Below are positions 27,934 through 37,076 of a stretch of 45,942 bases of DNA, piece by piece (position 1 is the stretch's first letter; each line of letters opens with the position of its first letter). Location: assembly GCA_012523855.1 (NCBI GenBank), contig JAAYTB010000052.1, forward strand, positions 1-45,942, in the 5' to 3' direction. The position numbers and the translations under genes are program-made. The notes beneath the pieces are model-generated. The model was not told the origin of the DNA. It ran no database searches and saw nothing but the letters and a program-made list of their open reading frames with translations. Source of the DNA: Clostridia bacterium. GTDB lineage: Bacteria; Bacillota; Clostridia; Clostridiales; Clostridiaceae.

Positions 27934-29397
27934 CTAAGATTTTAAACTTTTCAACACATTTAGTAAGTAGTCCCAACTCCTTTGTACAGAGGATATACTC
28001 ATTTTTTCATCTGGAGTGTGGACATCATATAAATTAGGGCCAAAGGATATCATATCTATATCGGGGAATTTTTCTTTAAATAGTCCACATTCTACACCTG
28101 CGTGTATAGCAACAATTTCTGCATCCTTGCCATACATCTCCTTATAAACTCTTTGAAAAACCTCTCTTATCTTTGATTGGTTATCATATTGCCATTCAGG
28201 ATATTCAGAATGAACAGTAACTTCTGCTCCAAGAGCCTGTGACAAAATAAGAGTTTGGTTAACAATGTCATGTTTTAAACTTTTAACAGAGCTTCTAACA
28301 GCGCTTTCATAGCTAATAGTTTTTTGTCCAGTACGAACAATTCCAAGGTTTGAGGAACTTTGCACTAGACCCTCAATATCCATACTCATTGTTTGTATAC
28401 CGTTAGGTATCAAGTACATTAGCTTTACTGCTTTATCTCTACAGTCTACAGTGAAAACTTCTTGAACGCATACTTCTGTCTCCTCAAGCTGTAAAAGTAA
28501 GCCTGGATCTGATTTCCTGTACTCATTTTTGAAAATTTCATTCCACTTAGATATTTCTTTTCCTAGGACATCAACTTTTTCTTCCTTTACTAGGATAACT
28601 GCATCTGCTTCCCTTGGAATAGCGTTGTCCTTAGCTCCACCTTTCACTTCTGCCAATTTATAATCAATACTATTTATTAGATCCACAAGGACTCTTCCCA
28701 GTATCCTATTAGCATTAGCTCTTTGTTTGATAATATCCATTCCTGAGTGTCCGCCTTTAAGGCCACTTACCATTAGTTTGTATTTCTTATATTCATCTTG
28801 GTTAATACTTTCTCTTTCTGCCTGTAATTCTAATTTAGTTCTTAGGCCTCCAGCGCAGCTTACCAGTAATTGACCTTCTTCTTCATTATCTATATTAATT
28901 AAAATTCTTCCCTGTATATGCTGAGGATTTAAGTTAGCTGCTCCAGTCATTCCTGTTTCCTCATCTGTAGTGAACAAAACTTCCAATGGTGGATGGTCAA
29001 TATCATCTGAGTCTAGTAAGGCTAGACCATAGGCCACTGCAATACCATTGTCCGCTCCTAGGGTGGTACCGTTAGCCTTTACATAATCCCCTTCTACAAT
29101 TAACTCTATAGGATCCACATCAAAATTGTGAACTTTTGAATTGTTTTTTTCACAAACCATGTCCATATGACCTTGAATAATAACTATAGGGGAATTTTCA
29201 TAACCCTTTGTAGCAGCTTTCTTAATAATAACATTATTAAAAGAGTCCTGAATAACCTCTAAATTTTTACTCTTTGCAAAGGAAACTAAATAATCACTTA
29301 TTTTTTTCTCATTTCCTGATCCTCTTGGAATCCTTGAAATCTCCTCAAAATAATAGAATACCTTTTCAGGCTTGAGCCCTTTTAATAATTCTGTCAT
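27934..29397 (-). CDS. pepD: Aminoacyl-histidine dipeptidase (M20C, PepD)
   Basis: This cytosolic zinc dipeptidase cleaves Xaa-His and related dipeptides. The 487-aa product has the family motifs in order: ISRIPRGSGNEKKISDYL, IIQGHMDMVCEKN, TTLGADNGIAVAYG, FTTDEETGMTGA, GLKGGHSGMDI, then VHSEYPEWQYD and a late AIHAGVECGLF. I set the start at the ATG at 29395-29397 because AAAGGGTG lies just upstream. The frame is open to 29466, but those 23 codons begin inside the promoter (29446-29474) and are not conserved in type. Confidence 0.93.
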   Translation of the reverse strand: MTELLKGLKPEKVFYYFEEISRIPRGSGNEKKISDYLVSFAKSKNLEVIQDSFNNVIIKKAATKGYENSPIVIIQGHMDMVCEKNNSKVHNFDVDPIELIVEGDYVKANGTTLGADNGIAVAYGLALLDSDDIDHPPLEVLFTTDEETGMTGAANLNPQHIQGRILINIDNEEEGQLLVSCAGGLRTKLELQAERESINQDEYKKYKLMVSGLKGGHSGMDIIKQRANANRILGRVLVDLINSIDYKLAEVKGGAKDNAIPREADAVILVKEEKVDVLGKEISKWNEIFKNEYRKSDPGLLLQLEETEVCVQEVFTVDCRDKAVKLMYLIPNGIQTMSMDIEGLVQSSSNLGIVRTGQKTISYESAVRSSVKSLKHDIVNQTLILSQALGAEVTVHSEYPEWQYDNQSKIREVFQRVYKEMYGKDAEIVAIHAGVECGLFKEKFPDIDMISFGPNLYDVHTPDEKMSISSVQRSWDYLLNVLKSLKS

Positions 29398-29445
29398 AAT
29401 ATCACCCTTTCCATGATTGTCTTTAATATGCAAGTATCTCCACAT

Positions 29446-29474
29446 AATATAACATTTATTTATCATTAGTTCAA
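29446..29474 (-). promoter_or_regulatory. Sigma-A promoter of pepD
   Basis: TTGAAC (29469-29474), 17 bp and TATATT (29446-29451) on the minus strand. Because the upstream ATG at 29466 falls in the spacer, the promoter also decides the pepD start. Confidence 0.6.
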
Positions 29475-29501
29475 ACTAGATTTCCTTTAATATATTTGAA
29501 A

Positions 29502-29532
29502 AGCTGACAAAGTTTATATAACTTTGTCAGCT
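29502..29532. terminator. Terminator after the 103-aa protein gene
   Basis: A 13-bp perfect stem, AGCTGACAAAGTT with its complement, loop TATAT, has a short T-run on both sides. It lies 24 bp after the stop of the small gene and upstream of pepD. Confidence 0.8.
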
Positions 29533-29556
29533 CTTTTTATCTATAGTTTACCAGGC

Positions 29557-29868
29557 TTATCTTATCTTTAAATATACAGATAAAACCTCCTTCATATGTC
29601 TACTATCATCCTCTACACAATCTATCTTATAGACATTGCCCATTGTTTTGCTGTGAAAATTTCTAAATCCTTGAGTCTTTAAATAGTGGTCTAGATCTTC
29701 CACCTTTTCTGTTTGGGCTATTAAGGTTTTATGGCCAACGAAATCATCGTTAACATAAACTTTATATTCATCATGGGCCATTTTTGTGTATTGGTCTTCA
29801 TCACTTTTACTGTTAACTACAAATGGAAGTGGCCAAGGTCCTCCAAAGCCATTGCCAAAGATACTCAT
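29557..29868 (-). CDS. Small conserved-looking protein of unknown function
   Basis: No family recognised. The 103-aa product begins with a Gly/Pro-rich, possibly unstructured stretch (MSIFGNGFGGPWPLPFVVN). A likely small alpha/beta domain follows with YKVYVNDDFVGHKTLIAQTE and a helix DLDHYLKTQGF. There is no signal peptide or membrane helix. AAGGAG sits 8 bases before the ATG. It has its own terminator and lies 90 bp after proA, so it may share the proBA transcript. Confidence 0.65.
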   Translation of the reverse strand: MSIFGNGFGGPWPLPFVVNSKSDEDQYTKMAHDEYKVYVNDDFVGHKTLIAQTEKVEDLDHYLKTQGFRNFHSKTMGNVYKIDCVEDDSRHMKEVLSVYLKIR

Positions 29869-29958
29869 AACAGCACTCCTTACTTTTTAGAGAAAAGTCT
29901 AAAATAAGATTCATAGTGCTATTATGCCCAATCTTCTTCTTTTATATTCTATATTTGA

Positions 29959-31215
29959 TTAGTTTCTTATTTGTCCTTCACCGTATACTATAAATTTTGT
30001 GCTTGTTAGTTCCTTGATTCCCATTGGACCTCTAGCATGAAGTTTCTGTGTACTTATACCGATTTCTCCACCGAATCCAAACTGTGCTCCGTCAGTAAAC
30101 CTAGTGGAGGCGTTGACATAAACTGCAGCTGCATCTACTTCATTTAAAAATCTTTGAGCATTAGCATAGTCAGAAGTTACTATGGCTTCAGAATGCTTTG
30201 TGCTGTGCTTATATATATGGTCTAGGGCTTGATCTATGGACTCTACCACTTTCACTGCCAGTATTAAATCTAAATATTCTGCATCCCAATCCCCATCATT
30301 GGCTACTTCTATATCTGGCAAGAAAGCTTTAGTCTTTTCACAGCCTCTTAATTCTATCTTATATTTATCCATTTCCTCTTTTATAGCAGGAAGTATTTTA
30401 TCTGCTATAGCAGCATGAACCAATAGGGTTTCTATAGCGTTACAAACACCAGGTCTGTGAGTTTTTGCATTTATTACTATGTCCTTAGCCATATTGAGAT
30501 CTGCTGCTGCATCAATGTATAGATGACAATTACCTTCACCAGTTTGAATCACTGGTATGGTGGAGTTTTCTATAACTGTTTTTATTAGGCTAGCCCCTCC
30601 TCTTGGAATTAAGACATCAATATAGTCATTGAGCTTCATTAGGACTTTAACAGCTTCTCTGTCAGTGTTTTCTATATATTGTAGGAAGCCTTCTGCTAAT
30701 CCAGCTTCTATTCCTGCCTTGCTTATGATTTCTGCTATTTTTTTATTGGAGTTAACTGCTTCAGAGCCACCTCTCAATATAACGGCATTACCTGCTTTTA
30801 TGCATAGGCCTGTAGCGTCTACAGTAACATTTGGTCTTGCTTCGTATATTATTCCTATTACTCCTAAGGGTACCCTAACCTGACCTATAGTCAAATTATC
30901 TTCAGTCTTCCACATTCTTACCGCTTCTCCTATAGGGTCTTGTAGGTCTGATACCTTAATTAATCCCTCTGCCATATCCTTTATTCTTTCTTCTGTTAGT
31001 AAAAGCCTATCCAATAAGGCCTTAGACAGTCCATTTTCCTTTCCTTTCTTTATGTCTACGCTGTTAGCCTCAATAATTTCCTTCATATTGTCCAACAAAG
31101 CTTGAGCCATTGCCTTCAAGGCAGTATTTTTAGTTTTACTACTCATACTGTTCATTAGTCTTGAAGCTTCCTTAGCTCCCTTGGCTTTTTCTAGAACATA
31201 GTTCTTAATATCCAT
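29959..31215 (-). CDS. proA: Gamma-glutamyl phosphate reductase
   Basis: This is the second step of proline synthesis: NADPH-dependent reduction of gamma-glutamyl phosphate to the semialdehyde. The 418-aa product is of the aldehyde dehydrogenase fold. It has GVIGIIYEARPNVTVDATGL, KAGNAVILRGGSEA, PRGGASLI, the catalytic Cys in HRPGVCNAIETLLV, and FTDGAQFGFGGEIGISTQKL with HARGPMG near the end. A GAGAGGTG site precedes the ATG. It is 30 bp downstream of proB, forming the usual proBA pair. Confidence 0.96.
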   Translation of the reverse strand: MDIKNYVLEKAKGAKEASRLMNSMSSKTKNTALKAMAQALLDNMKEIIEANSVDIKKGKENGLSKALLDRLLLTEERIKDMAEGLIKVSDLQDPIGEAVRMWKTEDNLTIGQVRVPLGVIGIIYEARPNVTVDATGLCIKAGNAVILRGGSEAVNSNKKIAEIISKAGIEAGLAEGFLQYIENTDREAVKVLMKLNDYIDVLIPRGGASLIKTVIENSTIPVIQTGEGNCHLYIDAAADLNMAKDIVINAKTHRPGVCNAIETLLVHAAIADKILPAIKEEMDKYKIELRGCEKTKAFLPDIEVANDGDWDAEYLDLILAVKVVESIDQALDHIYKHSTKHSEAIVTSDYANAQRFLNEVDAAAVYVNASTRFTDGAQFGFGGEIGISTQKLHARGPMGIKELTSTKFIVYGEGQIRN

Positions 31216-31245
31216 TTTATCACCTCTCCATAATATTAAAATTAT

Positions 31246-32052
31246 TTATATGCAGGTATCAAAAAAGGTCCCTACCTCTTCCCCATTTAAAACCCTATTT
31301 ATTATACGCTCTTCAGAGCCGTTTACTATAACCATAGCAGCTCCATACTGATTTACAATATTAGCTGCCTTGAGCTTAGTAACCATTCCCCCTGTTCCTA
31401 GGTTGCTTCCAGCTCCTTCAGCACAAGAAGCTATTTCCTCTGTTACAGAGCCTACATAGTTAATTAGTTTAGCCTCTTCATTATTTGCAGGATTGCAATC
31501 ATATAAACCATTAATATCTGACATTATTATTAAAAGATCTCCCTGCACAAATTTGCATACATGTGCTGATAAAGTATCATTATCCCCAATTTTAATTTCT
31601 TCTATAGTTATAGCATCATTCTCATTAACTATAGGAATAACATTTTCCTTAATTAAAGCACGGAAGGTGTTCTTAGCATGTTTTAATCTTTTAGGATCTT
31701 CCATGTCTTCCTTAGTTATTAATATTTGAGCTGTGTTTTTTCCATATTCCCCAAGAATCTTATCGTACATATGCATCAATCTAACCTGTCCAACGGCAGC
31801 ACAAGCCTGTTGCCTTACTACAGATTTAGGCTTAGTCTTTAATCCTAGCCTCCCCATACCTGCAGCTATTGCACCAGAGCTAACAAGGATAACTTCCATT
31901 CCCCTATTGTGTATATCTGCAATTTGCCTAGATAGACCTTCTATTCTTTCAAAGTTTAATAGGCCATTAGGATAGGTCAATGTAGAGGAGCCTACTTTAA
32001 TAACAACTCTCTTAACCTTCTTCATATAATTCTGTCTTCTACTTTCCATCAT
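31246..32052 (-). CDS. proB: Glutamate 5-kinase (short form without PUA domain)
   Basis: This enzyme makes gamma-glutamyl phosphate, the first and normally proline-inhibited step of proline synthesis. The 268-aa product is the amino acid kinase domain only: VVIKVGSSTLTYPNG, LVSSGAIAAGMGRLGL, QQACAAVGQVRLM, NDAITIEEIKIGDNDTLSA, and GTGGMVTKLKAANI. The C-terminal PUA domain of the longer bacterial form is absent, as in many Clostridia. The ATG at 32050-32052 follows AAAGGGG at 12 bases. A later ATG (residue 10) lacks a good site. Confidence 0.94.
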   Translation of the reverse strand: MMESRRQNYMKKVKRVVIKVGSSTLTYPNGLLNFERIEGLSRQIADIHNRGMEVILVSSGAIAAGMGRLGLKTKPKSVVRQQACAAVGQVRLMHMYDKILGEYGKNTAQILITKEDMEDPKRLKHAKNTFRALIKENVIPIVNENDAITIEEIKIGDNDTLSAHVCKFVQGDLLIIMSDINGLYDCNPANNEEAKLINYVGSVTEEIASCAEGAGSNLGTGGMVTKLKAANIVNQYGAAMVIVNGSEERIINRVLNGEEVGTFFDTCI

Positions 32053-32096
32053 CTTAAAAAATCGCCCCTTTTGTTTATTAAGCCGTATTTGATAAT

Positions 32097-32125
32097 ATTT
32101 TACTAGTAATATATTTCATTTGCAA
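32097..32125 (-). promoter_or_regulatory. Sigma-A promoter of proBA
   Basis: TTGCAA (32120-32125) and TAAAAT (32097-32102) on the minus strand, 17-bp spacer. There is no T-box or riboswitch-like leader in the short gap to proB. Confidence 0.5.
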
Positions 32126-32144
32126 TTATATTTTGAAATAAATT

Positions 32145-32175
32145 AGCTTCTGAAGGTTTCTAGCCTACAGAAGCT
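32145..32175. terminator. Probable terminator of argGH
   Basis: AGCTTCTGAAGG (32145 on) pairs with CCTACAGAAGCT (to 32175) with one mismatch and a 7-nt loop. It lies seven bases after the argH stop. The T-run is poor, so efficiency is uncertain. Confidence 0.6.
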
Positions 32176-32181
32176 GTTTTC

Positions 32182-33504
32182 TTAATTATATCCAATTTCT
32201 TTTTTTATACCCTTTGACAATATGTTTTTATACTGAATATAGTCATAGATTGAAGAGTCGATTAGATCTGTAAAGTTCTTAAATTCATCTAAGGTCAAAG
32301 ATAAGATTTCCTTCTTATTATCCTCACAATAGATTACAATCTTACCTACTACACTGTGGGCATCTCTGAAAGCCATACCCTTACAAACTAAATAATCGGC
32401 AACTTCTGTAGCATTTAGGAATCCCTCATCTACTGCCTTCTCCATATTATCTTTTTTAACTTCTAAAGTAAGAATAAGATCAGTTGCAATAGTTAAGGAT
32501 GCCTTCACTGTATCCACTGCATCGAAAAAGCTTTCCTTATCTTCCTGCATATCCTTATTATAGGCTAGTGGTATTCCCTTCAATACAGTTAATAACGACA
32601 TTAAGTCTCCATATACCCTTCCAGTTTTCCCCCTTATTAGCTCGGCGGCATCTGGGTTTTTCTTTTGAGGCATAATGCTACTGCCAGTGGAATACAAGTC
32701 ACTGATTTGTATAAAATCAAATTCCTTACTACTCCACAGTATTAGTTCTTCACTAAGTCTGCTCAGATGCATCATTATCAAGGAAAAATTGGACAAAAGT
32801 TCAATTAGATAATCTCTATCGCTTACCCCATCTAAGAAATTATCTACAGCCTTTGAAAAACCAAGTTCCTTGGCGGTAAAGCTTCTATCAATATGATAGG
32901 TTGACCCAGCCAATGCACCACAGCCTAGAGGACTTTCGTTTAAAAGCTCTATGGCATTTTCTACCCTCTTTTTATCCCTCTGAAACATAGCCACATAGGC
33001 TCCTAAATGATAGTTAAAAGTAACAACTTGAGCCCTCTGAAGATGGGTGTAGCCAGGCATGATAACATTGTTTTCACTGCCCTTCTTTTTTAAAGCTTCT
33101 ATAAGATTGTCTAAAAGCTCAATAATTTCTTGGCCAGTTTTTCTAGAATACAACTTCATATCTACTGCCACCTGATCATTTCTACTTCTAGCAGTATGTA
33201 ACTTCTTACCAGCCTCCCCAATTCGCTTAGTAAGATTAAGCTCTATGAAGCTGTGTATATCTTCGTAATCCCCTTCTATAAGTAACTTGCCCTCTTCAAT
33301 GTCCTTATATATTTCATTTAGCCCCTTAGTTATTTTTTCTGCATCCTCTTTGGAGATTATGCCACATTTCTCTAGCATCTTTACGTGAGCCAAGCTGCCC
33401 TGAATATCTTCTCTCCAAAGTCTCTTATCAAAGCTTAAGGAAGAATTAAAATCCTCCATTAAGCTGCTTTCTCCGTCTCTAAACCTTCCGCCCCAAAGCT
33501 TCAT
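32182..33504 (-). CDS. argH: Argininosuccinate lyase
   Basis: This is the last step of arginine synthesis, splitting argininosuccinate into arginine and fumarate. The 440-aa product starts MKLWGGRFRDGESSLMEDFN, has HTARSRNDQVAVDMKLY, GYTHLQRAQ and the lyase signature GSSIMPQKKNPDAAEL. I chose the ATG at 33502-33504, which has GGAG nine bases upstream; the frame is open five codons further to a TTG that overlaps this site. It follows argG by 16 bases in one transcript. Confidence 0.96.
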   Translation of the reverse strand: MKLWGGRFRDGESSLMEDFNSSLSFDKRLWREDIQGSLAHVKMLEKCGIISKEDAEKITKGLNEIYKDIEEGKLLIEGDYEDIHSFIELNLTKRIGEAGKKLHTARSRNDQVAVDMKLYSRKTGQEIIELLDNLIEALKKKGSENNVIMPGYTHLQRAQVVTFNYHLGAYVAMFQRDKKRVENAIELLNESPLGCGALAGSTYHIDRSFTAKELGFSKAVDNFLDGVSDRDYLIELLSNFSLIMMHLSRLSEELILWSSKEFDFIQISDLYSTGSSIMPQKKNPDAAELIRGKTGRVYGDLMSLLTVLKGIPLAYNKDMQEDKESFFDAVDTVKASLTIATDLILTLEVKKDNMEKAVDEGFLNATEVADYLVCKGMAFRDAHSVVGKIVIYCEDNKKEILSLTLDEFKNFTDLIDSSIYDYIQYKNILSKGIKKEIGYN

Positions 33505-33520
33505 AGTTTCATACTCCAAT

Positions 33521-34717
33521 CTATTTTTTATTTACCATAGCTCTGATCTTATATGGTAGAGAGAATAAATTAATGAATCCCTCTGAATCCTTATGATCAT
33601 AGAAATCACTAGCACCAAAAGAAGAAATACCTTCATCATATAATGGTTTTTCAGCATCTATGGCTGCTACCATCATGCTGCCCTTATATAGTTTCATTTT
33701 TACTGTTCCTGTTACATTTTTCTGTGTAACATCTATAAAGGCATCAAGAGCCTCTCTTAGTTCTGTAAACCATAAGCCGTCATATACTAGCTCTGAATAT
33801 TTAAGTGCAACTATTTGCTTAAAATGTGCAGTTTGCTTATCAATAGTAAGGCTTTCCAAAACATCATGTGCTTCATAAAGCAAAGTTCCACCAGGAGTTT
33901 CGTATACTCCTCTTGACTTCATACCTACCAATCGATTCTCTATAATATCAACAACTCCAACGCCGTTTCTTCCAGCTATTGCATTGCACTCCTCCATAAG
34001 TTCCACTGGAGATAAGTCCTTGCCATTTACCTTTACAGGTATACCTTTTTCAAAGGTAATTTCCACATACTCTGGCTTATCCTCTACATCTTCAGGATGG
34101 ATGGTCATTTGATATAGGTCCTTCTTATGTTCATTTTTAAGCTCTTCCAGATCTCCACCTTCATGGCTAAGATGCCATAGGTTTTTATCTCTTGAATAGA
34201 TCTTTTCCTTAGTAACAGGTGTTTTAATTCCTTTCTTTTCTGCGTAATCAATAGCATCTTCTCTGGATTTAATGTCCCAGATTCTCCAAGGAGCTATGAT
34301 TTTAATAGACGGATCGAAACAAGCAATGCCTAGCTCAAATCTTACTTGGTCATTACCCTTACCTGTACAACCATGACAAATTGCCTTTGCTCCTTCCTTA
34401 TGAGCAATTTCTACCAATCTCTTTGCTATAGAAGGTCTTGCAAAGGAAGTCCCCAACATGTACTTTCCTTCATACTTGGCACCACTCTTTATGGCCTTGT
34501 ATAAATATTCAGTAACAAACTCTTCCCTTAAGTCCTCTACATATATTTTATCTGCACCGCTTTCTATGGCCTTTTGCTTAACCTCTTCCATGTCATCTCC
34601 CTGACCTACATCGGCACAAACAGCTATTACTTCGTAATCATAGTTTTCCTTTAACCATGGCACTATAATAGATGTATCTAATCCTCCTGAATATGCTAAT
34701 ACAACTTTTTCTTTCAT
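33521..34717 (-). CDS. argG: Argininosuccinate synthase
   Basis: This enzyme condenses citrulline with aspartate using ATP. The 398-aa product has the PP-loop [18 protein letters not shown] at the N-terminus, [29 protein letters not shown] (citrulline and aspartate site) and [13 protein letters not shown]. An AAAAGGGGGA site precedes the ATG. It is the first gene of argGH. The promoter carries two copies of an 11-bp motif spaced by 21 bp, as for arginine-repressor boxes. Confidence 0.97.
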   Translation of the reverse strand: MKEKVVLAYSGGLDTSIIVPWLKENYDYEVIAVCADVGQGDDMEEVKQKAIESGADKIYVEDLREEFVTEYLYKAIKSGAKYEGKYMLGTSFARPSIAKRLVEIAHKEGAKAICHGCTGKGNDQVRFELGIACFDPSIKIIAPWRIWDIKSREDAIDYAEKKGIKTPVTKEKIYSRDKNLWHLSHEGGDLEELKNEHKKDLYQMTIHPEDVEDKPEYVEITFEKGIPVKVNGKDLSPVELMEECNAIAGRNGVGVVDIIENRLVGMKSRGVYETPGGTLLYEAHDVLESLTIDKQTAHFKQIVALKYSELVYDGLWFTELREALDAFIDVTQKNVTGTVKMKLYKGSMMVAAIDAEKPLYDEGISSFGASDFYDHKDSEGFINLFSLPYKIRAMVNKK

Positions 34718-34770
34718 ATTAAAATCCCCCTTTTATCCTGGTAAACTGTTCTTCAACTTTCATTAAAGCT

Positions 34771-34799
34771 ATTATAAGACATTTTTTATATTTATGCAA
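34771..34799 (-). promoter_or_regulatory. Sigma-A promoter of argGH
   Basis: On the minus strand TTGCAT (34794-34799) and a consensus TATAAT (34771-34776) are 17 bp apart. The -35 lies inside the first of two repeated operator-like motifs. Confidence 0.7.
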
Positions 34800-34819
34800 G
34801 TTATTTTTATATTTATGCA
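34788..34819. promoter_or_regulatory. Tandem ArgR-like operator motif at argG promoter
   Basis: ATATTTATGCA occurs exactly at 34788-34798 and 34809-34819, a period of 21 bp. Arginine repressors are known to bind two 18-bp ARG boxes set 3 bp apart, which gives the same 21-bp period. The minus-strand half-site TGCATAAATAT resembles the Firmicute TGAATAA-type ARG half-box. One copy covers the -35, so binding would repress. Confidence 0.6.
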
Positions 34820-34840
34820 CTAATATTTTTGAATATCTTT

Positions 34841-34870
34841 TTAAACTTAAGCACAAACTTCTTATATAAT
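34841..34870 (+). promoter_or_regulatory. Probable promoter of the ferritin-like gene
   Basis: TTAAAC (34841-34846), 18 bp and TATAAT (34865-34870), leaving a short leader to the ATG at 34893. The -35 is weak. Confidence 0.45.
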
Positions 34871-34892
34871 CTATAAGAGAGGGTGGTAGGAA

Positions 34893-35336
34893 ATGGACAC
34901 AAATAAGAAAACTTCCATTGCAGAGCTAAACGCTTATTTAAAAGGTGAATATATGGCTATTGATAGTTATAAAAAATATATCAACAAGGCCAGTGACCCT
35001 GCTGTTAAAGCAGACTTAGAAGAGATTTTACAGGACCATACTAGGCATGCCCAAATGATTTCTGATAGAATAAGGCTATTAGGAGGAGAACCTGCTGAGT
35101 CTGTTGACTTAAAAGGTAAGGTTGGCCAAATTATGAACTCAATAAAAAATATAGTAGATAAAAGTGATGCAGAAATATGTGAGGAAGCCCGCTACTGGGA
35201 AGAACAAGGTAGCAAGATGGGGATGGAGATAGTTAAGGGAGATTTGGACCCAACCAGTTGCGCCTTGATAAGAGATATTTATTCTAAGGACATGGAACAT
35301 TTGGATAAACTGAAAAGACATTTTAAGACTATGTAA
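34893..35336 (+). CDS. Ferritin-like four-helix protein (DUF2383 type)
   Basis: The 147-aa protein looks like a four-helix bundle. Glu and His residues are placed as in ferritin-like di-iron proteins: ELNAYLKGEYMAIDSY in helix 1, ILQDHTRHAQMISDRIRLLG in helix 2, EICEEARYWEEQGSK in helix 3 and SKDMEHLDKLKRHF in helix 4. The helix 2/4 His and Glu residues could be ligands, but I cannot confirm a complete site. The LRLLGGEPAESVDL-like turn after helix 2 recalls DUF2383 proteins linked to spores or stress. It stands alone between a promoter and a terminator, divergent from argG. Confidence 0.65.
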   Translation: MDTNKKTSIAELNAYLKGEYMAIDSYKKYINKASDPAVKADLEEILQDHTRHAQMISDRIRLLGGEPAESVDLKGKVGQIMNSIKNIVDKSDAEICEEARYWEEQGSKMGMEIVKGDLDPTSCALIRDIYSKDMEHLDKLKRHFKTM

Positions 35337-35369
35337 AAAATGGCTATTCACTCTGTCTTTTAATTAGTT

Positions 35370-35409
35370 AAGTTGATGGATAAGCCCCTTTCAGGCTGTC
35401 TATCAACTT
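35370..35409 (+). terminator. Terminator of the ferritin-like gene
   Basis: AAGTTGATGGA...GCC (35370-35386) pairs with GGC...TCTATCAACTT (35394-35409), with a 7-nt loop and a small internal mismatch. TTTATTT follows on the plus strand. Confidence 0.8.
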
Positions 35410-35489
35410 TTATTTAAAATATACAATCTCAAAGATCTATCCTTAGATTAAAATTAGATTAATATAAGATTAAGAGTCCCTTAAACTTC

Positions 35490-35520
35490 TTGACGGTAGC
35501 CTGGGTTCTTATGCTATACT
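35490..35520 (+). promoter_or_regulatory. Extended -10 promoter of the DUF5685/J-protein cluster
   Basis: TTGACG (35490-35495) and TATACT (35515-35520) are 19 bp apart, and TG one base before the -10 (TGCTATACT) makes an extended -10 that would compensate for the long spacer. Confidence 0.5.
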
Positions 35521-35574
35521 TAGTTATATATTAAGGAAAGAATATCTTTCAACAAGGAGTTGTACAAGTCATAT

Positions 35575-36444
35575 ATGTTTGGTTACGTAATGCCATGTAA
35601 AATGGAACTTAAAGTTAGAGACTATGAAAAATTCAAAGCATACTATTGCGGCCTTTGTCACACCATTAAAGAGCAGTACGGTAACCTGCCTAGGGCCACA
35701 TTAAATTATGATATGACCTTTCTTGCCATATTATTAGATTCATTAAACGATAAGCCCTTAGCTTCTAAAAAGATAACTTGTTCCCTTCATCCCCTTTCAA
35801 AAAAGCTTATTTTAATTGATAATGAAGCTTTGAAGTATGCAGCACAATGTAATATAGTATTGACCTATTATAAGCTTATTGATAATATAAATGATGATAA
35901 TGCAATACAAAGTAAAGTTGCTAGTATGTTCTTAAAAAAATACGTTAAGGACAATACTTTAAATAATTATATAAAAGAATCGTTAAATAAACTTTATAAA
36001 ATGGAAGCTGAAGCATATAAATACAATATAGATGAAATCTCCCACTGCTTTGCAGATTTAACAGCATATATTATAGCTGAATATGTGAAAAATAATGATG
36101 AAGTTAAAGAGGCCCTATATTGGTTAGGCTATAATTTAGGCAAGTGGATATACATAATAGATGCTTGGGACGATTTAGAAAAAGACATGAAAAACAATAA
36201 ATTTAATTTAATAAATGCTTTATACAATAAAGATAATCTCACATTCCAAGAGCTTAAAAACAAGGTTAAAGAGAACATAGACTTTATTCTCACTAGCTGT
36301 GCATACTCATGTTTTGCTTCTCTAAAAAACCTTCCTTTAAAAAAGAATCAGGAGCTTTTATATAATATTTTAGAATTAGGGCTAATGGAAAAAATGGATA
36401 CAGTTTTTAAAAGGAGTGAATTAGCAAATGTCCAATCCTTATGA
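35575..36444 (+). CDS. DUF5685 family protein
   Basis: The 289-aa all-helical protein starts [20 protein letters not shown] and has [10 protein letters not shown] (Cys25, Cys28), the usual start of DUF5685 proteins. Function is unknown. It has two Asp-rich helices, LIDNINDD (Asp103, 107, 108) and [19 protein letters not shown] (Asp196, 199, 200, 204). Their placement recalls the paired Asp motifs of isoprenoid/squalene-phytoene synthases, so a related fold is possible. The ATG at 35575 was chosen to match the family; the frame opens at a TTG (35560) that directly touches the AGGAG site and is too close to use. The end overlaps the J-domain gene by 17 bases. Confidence 0.75.
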   Translation: MFGYVMPCKMELKVRDYEKFKAYYCGLCHTIKEQYGNLPRATLNYDMTFLAILLDSLNDKPLASKKITCSLHPLSKKLILIDNEALKYAAQCNIVLTYYKLIDNINDDNAIQSKVASMFLKKYVKDNTLNNYIKESLNKLYKMEAEAYKYNIDEISHCFADLTAYIIAEYVKNNDEVKEALYWLGYNLGKWIYIIDAWDDLEKDMKNNKFNLINALYNKDNLTFQELKNKVKENIDFILTSCAYSCFASLKNLPLKKNQELLYNILELGLMEKMDTVFKRSELANVQSL

Positions 36445-37060
36445 AATACTAGGCGTCCGTGAAGGAGCCTCTAAAGAGGAAATAAAAAGAGCTTATAGGG
36501 AATTAGCAAAAAAATATCATCCAGATCAATATGGTGCCAACCCTTTAAAAGACTTAGCTGAAGAAAAAATGCGTGAAGTCAATGAAGCTTATGAATACTT
36601 AATGAAAAATGCTTCTAATAGTAACTCAAGCTCTTCCTATTCTAGTAACAATTACAGTAGTAAGTCTAGCAATTATGGACAATCAAATAATTATAGACAG
36701 ACAAATAGTTATAGTTCAGTACGTTCTGATCTGCAAAGAGGTAATTTCAGAGGAGCTGAAACAACATTAAATTCAATATCCACAAAGGATGCAGAATGGT
36801 ACTATCTAATGGGTATGGTTCATTTGAGAAAAGGTTGGTATGACAGTGCCAGAAATTATGTTAGCACTGCCTATAATATGAGCCCTACCAACCCAGAGTA
36901 CAGAGATGCTTTCCATTCAATGAATAGAAACAATAATCATTATAGAAGTAATTACTATGGAAGAATCCATCGAGACGACGAATGTGATTTTTGTTTAAAG
37001 CTCTGGTGTCTTGATAGCATGTGCGAATGTGCTGGCGGCGACTTAATTGGATGTTGTTAA
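36428..37060 (+). CDS. J-domain (DnaJ-like) protein with Cys-rich C-terminus
   Basis: The 210-aa protein opens with a J-domain (residues 4-60) with the HPD motif at 31-33, which should stimulate an Hsp70 (DnaK). A Ser/Asn/Tyr-rich linker follows (61-97). Next is a TPR-like helical pair (about 98-155, [20 protein letters not shown]). The C-terminal tail has seven Cys (186, 189, 194, 199, 201, 209, 210; C-x2-C-x4-C-x4-C-x-C) that may bind metal. It is not DnaJ itself, lacking the four CxxCxGxG repeats. Translation is coupled to the DUF5685 gene by overlap, so the two probably act together. Confidence 0.85.
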   Translation: MSNPYEILGVREGASKEEIKRAYRELAKKYHPDQYGANPLKDLAEEKMREVNEAYEYLMKNASNSNSSSSYSSNNYSSKSSNYGQSNNYRQTNSYSSVRSDLQRGNFRGAETTLNSISTKDAEWYYLMGMVHLRKGWYDSARNYVSTAYNMSPTNPEYRDAFHSMNRNNNHYRSNYYGRIHRDDECDFCLKLWCLDSMCECAGGDLIGCC

Positions 37061-37076
37061 TGTTGGGGGTGATTAG

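Noticed and set aside
29398..29466. Longer N-terminus of PepD
   Set aside because: The extension starts within the -35/-10 spacer of the likely promoter, and AAAGGGTG favours the start at 29397.
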